NCBI GenBank assembly: GCA_013287545.1
Contig: JABDDQ010000002.1
Location: 41,706 to 105,705 of the forward strand
DNA: 64,000 nt
Direction: 5' to 3'
DNA from: Bacteroidota bacterium
GTDB lineage: Bacteria > Bacteroidota > Bacteroidia > B-17B0 > Aurantibacillaceae
Positions 56,436 through 64,000 of the stretch are shown here, one piece after another. A model generated the notes under the pieces. That model ran no database searches, was not told the DNA's origin, and was given only the letters and a program-made list of their open reading frames with translations. The position numbers were made by a program, and so were the translations under genes. Each line of letters starts with the position of its first letter. Position 1 is the first letter of the stretch.

Positions 56436-58841
56436 ATGTGGAAATTTTTTGCGCGCATTATATTAAGATATAGAATATTTTTCCTACTCTTTGTTATAGC
56501 TACTACAGCCTTTATGGGCTTTAAAGCCAAAGATGTAGAAATTACCTATTTTTTTGCCAAACTTTTACCTGATAGTGATACTGCCAGTATTGACTATGAA
56601 TATTTTAAAAACAAATTTGGACAGGATGGTTCTGTTTTGGTAATTGGTACAGATATTACTCCGCTTAAAAAATTAGAAAACTTTAATGCCTGGTGCACTT
56701 TAGGTGATAAACTAAAAACTACCCAGGGCATAGAAAATGTATTATCGGTCGGAAGGTTGCAAGAAATTACCCTAAACGATAGTTTGGGTAAGTTTGAAAT
56801 GAAAAAACTTTTTACCCAACAACCAAAAACACAGCAAGAATTAGATACCCTTTGGAAAAAAATACTTACGCTAAAATTTTACGATGGCATTATTTTTAAC
56901 AGCAAAACAAACTCTACCCTTATAGCAGTAACCTTTGGCAAGAAGGACTTAAACACCAAAAACCGTTTAACCATTACCGATTCGCTTAAAGCAAAAGGCG
57001 ATGCGTTTTCAAAACAAACCGGTATTGAACTTCACTATTCGGGCATGCCTTATATACGCACTAATGTAGCTCGCAAAATTCAACATGAAACCACTTTCTT
57101 TTTAGCACTTACTATAATTACAGCAGGCTTAGTGTTATTTTTCTTTTTCAGGAGTTTTTATCCTGTTATTTTCTCCTTGCTCGTAGTTTGTTGTGGGGTT
57201 GTATTTAGTGTAGGACTTATTGTTCTATTTGGCTTTAAGCTAACTGCCATGAGTGCTATTATTCCACCACTTATTATTGTTATAGGTGTACCCAACTGCA
57301 TTTTAATTTTAAATAAATATCATACTGAATTTGCCCGTCATCGTAATAAAATGAAAGCTTTACATATAGCCGTTGAGCGTAGTAGCATTTCTTTATTCTT
57401 TGCCAATTTTACTACGGCTATTGGTTTTGCGGTTTTTTGTACCATTAAAAATTACATTTTTTTCGAGTTCGGTTTAATTTCATCTATAAGTGTAATGGCA
57501 ACCTATATCTTCTCTATGATGATAGTGCCTGCTATATTTAGTTACTTACCTGCACCACCTGATAAACATATTAAACATATAGAAGGAAAAAAACTAACCT
57601 CTCTTTTACAAAAAATAGATGTTTTAACTGTAAATAAAAGAAAACTCGTTTACGCAATAACCATTATACTTTGTATTGTAGCAGGTTATGGTTTAACTAA
57701 TTTAAAAGCCATTGGTTTTGTAGTAGACGATTTACCTAAAAAAGATCCTATTTTAACCGACCTGCATTATTTTGAAGACCATAATGGAGGTGTACTTCCA
57801 TTCGAAATTACAGTTGATACAAAACGAGAAAACGGTGTTTTTTCTAACAGTGCAAGAGCTTTATATCGCATTAATAAAATGCAAAAAGTTTTGGCTCAGT
57901 ATCCTGAATTTTCAAAGCCATTATCGGTAACCGAAGGGGTTAAATTCTTTTATCAGGCATACAAAGGCGGAGATCCGAAATATTATAGACTACCATCAGT
58001 TACTGAGTTAAAAAAAGTTGCAGAATACATACAACAAAATCAAGATGGTTCGCAGAAGCAATTATTAGCGTTTATTGATAGCAGCAAAAAAGTTACCCGT
58101 ATAAGCGCCAATATAAAAGATATAGGTTCGGTGCGCGTTAAGCAATTATTGAAGGAACTAAAACCCCGTGCTGATAGTGCTTTTAATTATGATTACGAAG
58201 AAAATAAATGGATGCAAGAAAATGAACGTTACGACATTAAACTAACCGGTAATTGTGTAATGTTTTTAAAAGGGAATGAATTTTTAGTAACCAACCTTTT
58301 AGAAAGTGTAGTGCTGGCTATTATTTTAATTGCCATACTAATGTTTAGCTTGTTTGCTTCGCCACGCATGATACTTATATCTATAATCCCCAGCTTAATT
58401 GCCTTACTTATAACAGCAGGCATTATGGGTTATTTGCATGTACCATTAAAACCAAGTACTATATTAGTTTTTAGTATAGCCTTTGGTATATCAAGCGATG
58501 GAACTTTATATTTTCTTACCAAATACAGACATGAGATTCGCAAGAATAAACTAAGCATATCAAAAGCAGTTAGTTTAACCATACACGAAACCGGTATTAG
58601 CATGATTTACACCGCCATTATTCTAACAACAGGTTTTGCCATGTTTGGTTTCTCAAGTTTTGGCGGTACGGCGGCGTTAGGAATATTATTATCGTTAACC
58701 CTGCTTATAGCTTATACCAGTAACTTAATACTATTGCCTGCCTTTTTACTATCGTTAGAAAAAAGTATTTTAAAGAAAGAGATTTTAAACGTTCCTGTTT
58801 TTGATATAATAGATGTTGATGCTGAAGAAGATGAGAAGTAA
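56436..58841 (+). CDS. RND superfamily (MMPL/HpnN-like) transporter
   Basis: Two sets of TM bundles separated by large periplasmic loops; 801 aa; PLIIVIGVPNCILILNKY and FSIAFGISSDGTLYFLTKYRHE. Confidence 0.85.
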   Translation: MWKFFARIILRYRIFFLLFVIATTAFMGFKAKDVEITYFFAKLLPDSDTASIDYEYFKNKFGQDGSVLVIGTDITPLKKLENFNAWCTLGDKLKTTQGIENVLSVGRLQEITLNDSLGKFEMKKLFTQQPKTQQELDTLWKKILTLKFYDGIIFNSKTNSTLIAVTFGKKDLNTKNRLTITDSLKAKGDAFSKQTGIELHYSGMPYIRTNVARKIQHETTFFLALTIITAGLVLFFFFRSFYPVIFSLLVVCCGVVFSVGLIVLFGFKLTAMSAIIPPLIIVIGVPNCILILNKYHTEFARHRNKMKALHIAVERSSISLFFANFTTAIGFAVFCTIKNYIFFEFGLISSISVMATYIFSMMIVPAIFSYLPAPPDKHIKHIEGKKLTSLLQKIDVLTVNKRKLVYAITIILCIVAGYGLTNLKAIGFVVDDLPKKDPILTDLHYFEDHNGGVLPFEITVDTKRENGVFSNSARALYRINKMQKVLAQYPEFSKPLSVTEGVKFFYQAYKGGDPKYYRLPSVTELKKVAEYIQQNQDGSQKQLLAFIDSSKKVTRISANIKDIGSVRVKQLLKELKPRADSAFNYDYEENKWMQENERYDIKLTGNCVMFLKGNEFLVTNLLESVVLAIILIAILMFSLFASPRMILISIIPSLIALLITAGIMGYLHVPLKPSTILVFSIAFGISSDGTLYFLTKYRHEIRKNKLSISKAVSLTIHETGISMIYTAIILTTGFAMFGFSSFGGTAALGILLSLTLLIAYTSNLILLPAFLLSLEKSILKKEILNVPVFDIIDVDAEEDEK

Positions 58842-58842
58842 T

Positions 58843-60615
58843 TTACTTCTTCTCTTTATCTAAGTCTGCCAACATTAGTGTTTTAATATACTTAACTGGC
58901 GCACTACCATAACTTAAAAACTTTTCGTGAAACTGTTTCAAGTTAAACTTATCACCCATTTTCTTTTTAAGTTCTTCTCTAAAATCATAAATCTCGGTAT
59001 AACCTGTAAAATATGAGCAAAGTTGCACTTGTGTTACCGATACACGTTTCCATTTTCCTTCTGCCTCTGCTTTTTGCTGAAAGGCTTCGTTTATTAAGAG
59101 GTTAAGGGCATCATCTTTACTTAGGTTATTTACGTGCACGCCGTAATCCAAAATAGTGTTGCAGGTTGTACGTAAATTCCATTTGTAATACATTAACCAC
59201 ATTTCGGGTTCGTTATTTCCATAACCGCTTTCTAACATCATGCGTTCGGTATAAACAGCCCAGCCTTCAACCATAGCGCCATTACCAAAAATAGATTTAA
59301 TAATGCTTGGCGATTGATTGGCGTATACTAATTGCGTGTAATGCCCAGGAATAGCCTCATGTATATTTAATATTTGTAGGATGTAATAGTTATACTCACG
59401 TAAGTAACTTTCAGCTTTTTCTTTATCCCACCCTGAAAGACTTCCTACATTATAGTATGTGTTTCCATTTTTATCATACGGACCAGGTGCACTAATAGAA
59501 GCTCCTGCCACACCTGCCATATAAGCCGGTTCTTTACGCACAACCAATGGTTTTGACGGGTCGATATAAATCAAATCTTTCTGTTTAATAAAATCAACCA
59601 ATAAAGGAATTTGATGTTCAATGGCTGTTTGAAATGAATCTGCCTTTACATGATGTAGCGATAATTTATCAATCATCATTTTAATAGCTTCTAACTTATT
59701 TTCAGGCATTTTTTTATCTGACAAATATTTACTCCAAAGTTGTTTAGTTATATCAAACATTTGCTGATGCAATTCTGCTTTATGCTTAATGGCTTTTTGA
59801 TAGATTTCATCAGCTGTATAGCCAGACTGAATATCATACTCAAACTTTTTAGCGTATAACTCTTTTCCTAAACGGAAGCTACGCGGCGTTTCATTTTTTA
59901 AATTCTTTAACCAAGCAGCAAAATCTTTAATTGCCACAATTGCTTCTTTAGCACGAGTAGTTATTTGCTCTTTTTCTTGAGTAGATAAATGCGATTTTTT
60001 TAAGGCATCGTTTAAATCAGTTTCAAATACCGAAGCGCCACCTAAGTTTTGGTCGATAGCTAATTGTGTATGTTCAACCGTAGGGTTTTTAATTTGCTTT
60101 TTAGCCGCCTCATAATAAGCCGGAATATTTTCCATTTTCAAATAAAAATTATGCAAACGCGTATCAAGCGAATCGTAATTATTGCCAAGCATCTCAGCAA
60201 ACTCGCCACAAATATTATAATTAGAAGGGTTCCATTCGTAAGATTTAAAACTATTGATAGCCCATTCGGTTGAGTTTATCTGGTTTTCTATCATATAATA
60301 ATCTGTTTTGTTATTATCCGACAGTTTAGATAAATCAAGTGTTTTTAGCATAACCGAGGTTCCTTTACAAAAAGCCAATTCTCTTGCACGGCTTTCGTCA
60401 TTAGGCACAACCAATAAACTATCATATTTATGATAACCTTGACTACTTGCCCAACTTGGATACATTTTCCAAAGGTCTTCAACAAAATTTTGTTTAAACG
60501 CATCAAATAGCGAATCGTCACTTTGCATGGTTTCGGTTTTAGTATTAGTTTGGTTATTATTTCCGCAAGAAGCTATTAAGAAGCAGGTTACGGCAGCTAC
60601 AAATATTTTTTTCAT
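58843..60615 (-). CDS. DUF885 family lipoprotein (putative peptidase)
   Basis: Lipobox LIASCGNNN; NIHEAIPGHYTQLVYAN (HExxGH-like), EGWAVYTERMMLESG. Confidence 0.88.
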   Translation of the reverse strand: MKKIFVAAVTCFLIASCGNNNQTNTKTETMQSDDSLFDAFKQNFVEDLWKMYPSWASSQGYHKYDSLLVVPNDESRARELAFCKGTSVMLKTLDLSKLSDNNKTDYYMIENQINSTEWAINSFKSYEWNPSNYNICGEFAEMLGNNYDSLDTRLHNFYLKMENIPAYYEAAKKQIKNPTVEHTQLAIDQNLGGASVFETDLNDALKKSHLSTQEKEQITTRAKEAIVAIKDFAAWLKNLKNETPRSFRLGKELYAKKFEYDIQSGYTADEIYQKAIKHKAELHQQMFDITKQLWSKYLSDKKMPENKLEAIKMMIDKLSLHHVKADSFQTAIEHQIPLLVDFIKQKDLIYIDPSKPLVVRKEPAYMAGVAGASISAPGPYDKNGNTYYNVGSLSGWDKEKAESYLREYNYYILQILNIHEAIPGHYTQLVYANQSPSIIKSIFGNGAMVEGWAVYTERMMLESGYGNNEPEMWLMYYKWNLRTTCNTILDYGVHVNNLSKDDALNLLINEAFQQKAEAEGKWKRVSVTQVQLCSYFTGYTEIYDFREELKKKMGDKFNLKQFHEKFLSYGSAPVKYIKTLMLADLDKEKK

Positions 60616-60733
60616 TCGTTAGAAACTGTTAAAAGTTTGTCAAATATAATCTTTAACATAATTAAAAAAGTTGTGTGTATAACTATTTCAATTATTTTTC
60701 GTAACTTAGGCGTAAATAAATAACATTGTACAT

Positions 60734-61747
60734 ATGCTTCTGTACAAATCATATTTTATAGCCACCTTATCCACTTTGCTTGTAGCAGGTGTTGTGCCTA
60801 ATGAAAAAAAGCCAATTAAGGAGAAAACAAAAAATATATTAACTGAAAAAGTTAAAAGTTCTACCGATTATCGAGAAGATGTAATTACTGTTTTTAATGA
60901 TGAAGCCAAGCAACATCAAAGTTATGTTTACGACAAAGAAATTTACGAACTTGGTTGCGATACTTTACCACAAGTAAAATTTTGGCGTTCTATTATGCAT
61001 TTGCCTAAAGATTCGGCATTAATGTGCTACTCGAATCAACGTTGCATCATTAACAAAGTACATTTAAAAAACTGGAACGCTTTAAGTGATGCACAAAAGC
61101 TTGTTTATAGAGATAGTTTACGTTATGTTAATTGCTTGATAGATAGTGAACGTATTTTATTAGTAGAAGGTAAAAGTTTTTTCTATGATTTTGATAAAGC
61201 TTATCCAAACCTGCATCGTGGCATTGATGATTTTATGGCTAATGATGTTGACCCTTGGTATGCGCAAGCTATTTTATTAATTGAAAGCCCTAACCGTTTA
61301 CAAAAATCAACCGTAGGTGCTTATGGACCGTTTCAGTTAATGAAACCTGTAGCACGTTTATTTGGTTTAAAAGTAAACAAGCAAATGGACGAACGTGCCG
61401 ATTTTGATCGTGCTGCATATGCTTCATCAAGCTTGATTAAAAAAATATGTATTCCAAAAACCAAAGAAATTTTAGATACGCTTTGTATTAGTTATAATGA
61501 AACCGATTTGTGGTTTAGATTATTGGTTATGCACGTATACCATGCCGGTGCAGGTAATGTAAAAGCAGCTTTGGAAGTTATGAAGCCTACACAAGGAGAT
61601 TTTACTGTAATACAAACTTTATGGCACACACAAGCAAAAGCATTTAAAACAGCTTCACAAAATTACTCGCAACTGGCACTTGCTGCTATGCTTGAAATGA
61701 ATGCCAAACTAAAATTAGATGGCTTGCCTAAGTCTATAAAAGACTAA
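60734..61747 (+). CDS. Lytic transglycosylase (SLT-domain) protein
   Basis: WYAQAILLIESPNRLQKSTVGAYGPFQLMKPVARLFGL, YHAGAGNVKAAL. Confidence 0.8.
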   Translation: MLLYKSYFIATLSTLLVAGVVPNEKKPIKEKTKNILTEKVKSSTDYREDVITVFNDEAKQHQSYVYDKEIYELGCDTLPQVKFWRSIMHLPKDSALMCYSNQRCIINKVHLKNWNALSDAQKLVYRDSLRYVNCLIDSERILLVEGKSFFYDFDKAYPNLHRGIDDFMANDVDPWYAQAILLIESPNRLQKSTVGAYGPFQLMKPVARLFGLKVNKQMDERADFDRAAYASSSLIKKICIPKTKEILDTLCISYNETDLWFRLLVMHVYHAGAGNVKAALEVMKPTQGDFTVIQTLWHTQAKAFKTASQNYSQLALAAMLEMNAKLKLDGLPKSIKD

Positions 61748-61802
61748 TTTTTATTTAGTTTTTTATTCTAATTTTGTAATCCATTAAAATTCTTAACTAA
61801 AT

Positions 61803-62180
61803 ATGAATAAATATAAAATATATAGTGTATTTTTTTTGTTTCTAATTTTTATAGGTTGTAAAAAAGAAGGTACGGGAGGAAAAGGGCAAATATCTGGCTA
61901 CGTGATATATAATGGCAACAGAATACCAGGTGCTGTTGTTTATATTAAATACGGAACTACTACACCGCAGGGTAATAATCCAACTTTTTATGATAGCCAG
62001 CAAACAGCAGATTCTCAAGGTAATTTTGTTTTTGTAAGTATGGTTGAGGGTAATTATTATTTATATGCTATAGGTCACTATACTACAAATCTTGGATATA
62101 TAAATGTTCAGGGGGGTAGTGCCGCTATTATTCCACACACAAAATCAAGTGTGAATTATGATATTGCAGTAACCCCATAA
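61803..62180 (+). CDS. Lipoprotein with carboxypeptidase-regulatory-like fold
   Basis: LIFIGCKKEG lipobox; GQISGYVIYNGNRIPGAVVYIKYG...TADSQGNFVFVSMVEGNYYLYA. Confidence 0.7.
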   Translation: MNKYKIYSVFFLFLIFIGCKKEGTGGKGQISGYVIYNGNRIPGAVVYIKYGTTTPQGNNPTFYDSQQTADSQGNFVFVSMVEGNYYLYAIGHYTTNLGYINVQGGSAAIIPHTKSSVNYDIAVTP

Positions 62181-62584
62181 TGCCTGAAAAAACTATTTTA
62201 TTCTATGATGGAGATTGTGCATTATGTAATAAATCTGTTCAGTTTGTTATAGACCACGAAAAAGAAACCACTCATCCTATTTTATTTTGCTCCTTACAAT
62301 CTAATTATGCAAAACAAGTACTGGCAGCGTATAATTACAATTTTAACCAATTAAGTACGTTAGTTTTATTGATTGATAATCGTATACTATATAAATCGAC
62401 AGCAGCCTTAGAACTTAGTAGATTTTTAAAAACTCCTTATAAATGGCTTATTGTTTTAAAAATAATTCCACGTTTTGTAAGAGATGGCGTTTATAATTTT
62501 ATTGCTAAAAACAGAAAACGCTTACTTAAAAAATCTTTCTGCTACATCCCTTCTCCTGAACATAAAGGTAGATTTATTGATTAA
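62180..62584 (+). CDS. DCC family thiol-disulfide oxidoreductase (DUF393)
   Basis: ILFYDGDCALCNKSVQFVIDHE. Confidence 0.88.
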   Translation: MPEKTILFYDGDCALCNKSVQFVIDHEKETTHPILFCSLQSNYAKQVLAAYNYNFNQLSTLVLLIDNRILYKSTAALELSRFLKTPYKWLIVLKIIPRFVRDGVYNFIAKNRKRLLKKSFCYIPSPEHKGRFID

Positions 62585-62593
62585 GTTTACATT

Positions 62594-63190
62594 ATGAAAC
62601 GGCTCTTCTTATTATTCCTATGTTTCATCACAATAAACATACATGCTCAAAATAGCGATGTACGTTTACTTTCTAAAATATATGCAGATAGCTCCGCTTC
62701 AAAAGATAAAACAGCTAAAATATTTTCGGCATCTGTAGCTCCAATATCATTAGTTACTCCTGCAGCTATGTTAGTTGTAGGGCTTATAAAAAAAGACTCC
62801 GTTTTAATACATAACGGATTAAAAACAGGAGGTTCTATTTTATTAACTACCGTAGTAAGTGTGGGATTAAAATATGCCGTTAGCAGAACTCGTCCGTTTA
62901 ATGAGTATCCTTTGTTATTTCGTGCCAAGGTTAGCGCAAGCAGTTATTCGTTTCCATCAGAACATACTTCCTCTGCTTTTTCAACAGCTACATCACTTAG
63001 TTTGGCTTACCCGAAATGGTACGTTATTGCACCTGCTTATTTATGGGCTTGTGGTGCAGCCTACTCGCGTATGTATTTGGGAGTACACTATCCTACCGAT
63101 GTGCTTGCAGGAGCTGTTATAGGGACAGCTTGTTCTTTTTTATCGTTTAAAATAGAAAAATGGTTAATTACAAAAAAGCATCGTAGATAA
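62594..63190 (+). CDS. PAP2 family phosphatase
   Basis: KYAVSRTRPF, SFPSEHTSSAFSTAT, YSRMYLGVHYPTDVLAGAVIG. Confidence 0.93.
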   Translation: MKRLFLLFLCFITINIHAQNSDVRLLSKIYADSSASKDKTAKIFSASVAPISLVTPAAMLVVGLIKKDSVLIHNGLKTGGSILLTTVVSVGLKYAVSRTRPFNEYPLLFRAKVSASSYSFPSEHTSSAFSTATSLSLAYPKWYVIAPAYLWACGAAYSRMYLGVHYPTDVLAGAVIGTACSFLSFKIEKWLITKKHRR

Positions 63191-63223
63191 TTTGTAATTT
63201 TCTACCATAATTAAAACCATAGC

Positions 63224-63649
63224 ATGCAACATATAAACCCAAGCGATAAAGAAATTTACGAGCTTTTAGTAAATACAAAAACAATTGCCATGGTTGGTGC
63301 ATCTTCCAATTCTGAAAGAACATCGCATGGTATTATGAAAAAATTGCAATCGGTTGGTTATCTTGTTATTCCGGTAAACCCTAATGAAACAGAAATATTA
63401 GGAGAAAAATGTTATGCTTCATTACAAGACATTCCAATTAAAATAGATTTAGTAAATGTTTTTCGTAAAGCAGAAACTACTGTACCTATTGCAAGCGAAG
63501 CAATCAACATACACGCAAAAGCACTATGGTTACAATTAGGCATTATAAATGAGGAAACAGCATCTATTGCCAAACAAGGCGGGTTAACCGTAGTTATGGA
63601 TGCCTGCATTGCCGTTATGCATGCTATATTAAAAGTACCTAATAAGTAA
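63224..63649 (+). CDS. CoA-binding domain protein
   Basis: KTIAMVGASSNSERTSHGIMKKLQSVGYLVIPVNP, KALWLQLGIINEE. Confidence 0.9.
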   Translation: MQHINPSDKEIYELLVNTKTIAMVGASSNSERTSHGIMKKLQSVGYLVIPVNPNETEILGEKCYASLQDIPIKIDLVNVFRKAETTVPIASEAINIHAKALWLQLGIINEETASIAKQGGLTVVMDACIAVMHAILKVPNK

Positions 63650-63650
63650 C

Positions 63651-64000
63651 ATGAAAAACCAACAACATCATTTTAAAATAGTAATTATTGGGGCTGGTAA
63701 TGTGGCTACGCATTTAGCCTGTCGTTTAAAAAAGAAAGGGCACGATATTTTACAAATTGTTTCCCGTAGTGTAGAAAATGCAAAAACGCTTTCTTTACAA
63801 ATAGGAGTTCCTTTTATAACCGATATAAAAAAAATAAATAAACAAGCTGATATATACTTGCTATGTGTGCCTGATGATGAAATAGAAAAGCTAAATAAAA
63901 CCCTAAAACTGCCTAAAAAATTAATTCTTCACACATCAGGTAGCGTTGGCATAACTGCACTAAAAAATATATCTACCAATATTGGTGTATTATATCCTCT
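63651..64000 (+). CDS. Rossmann-fold/DUF2520-type NAD(P)-binding protein (truncated by the window end)
   Basis: MKNQQHHFKIVIIGAGNVATHLACRLKKKGHDILQIVSRSVENA...LLCVPDDEIEKL...ILHTSGSVG. Confidence 0.78.
   Translation, partial: MKNQQHHFKIVIIGAGNVATHLACRLKKKGHDILQIVSRSVENAKTLSLQIGVPFITDIKKINKQADIYLLCVPDDEIEKLNKTLKLPKKLILHTSGSVGITALKNISTNIGVLYP

Overview
The window reads as a contiguous, gene-dense, low-GC chromosomal segment of a member of the Bacteroidota. Supporting signs are T9SS type A and type B sorting domains, TAnnTTTG promoter elements, the DUF3822-rsmD-coaD cluster, an OstA-like protein and TSP3-OmpA proteins. I count about 60 mostly intact CDSs. Most are housekeeping or envelope genes: rplM-rpsI-rpsB-tsf, pyrH, rpmB, dapA, pyrC, pyrE, purE-purK, coaD, rsmD, pepT and miaE. 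There are also exported or outer-membrane proteins: a C10 protease with a T9SS tail, an M1 peptidase fused to a barrel-like C-terminus, a TSP3-OmpA protein, a putative porin and several lipoproteins. I saw no rRNA, tRNA, CRISPR array, prophage or transposase, and no clear defence or biosynthetic island. The observations most worth a second look are: (i) TAnnTTTG -7 elements only 4-9 nt from the start codon at several genes, suggesting leaderless mRNAs; (ii) an ABC ATPase ORF with no ATG/GTG/TTG/CTG start upstream of its Walker A motif, with an in-frame ATT immediately after the upstream stop; (iii) a perfect 62-bp palindrome between convergent genes; (iv) a probable 8-bladed propeller repeat protein next to a TPR-TM-SpoIIE phosphatase; (v) a six-fold 17-aa repeat protein of the '5-fold beta-flower' type; (vi) a DenV-like glycosylase with Arg at position 2; (vii) an M1 peptidase with a barrel-like C-terminal half. 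All functional names come from reading motifs, with no database search.
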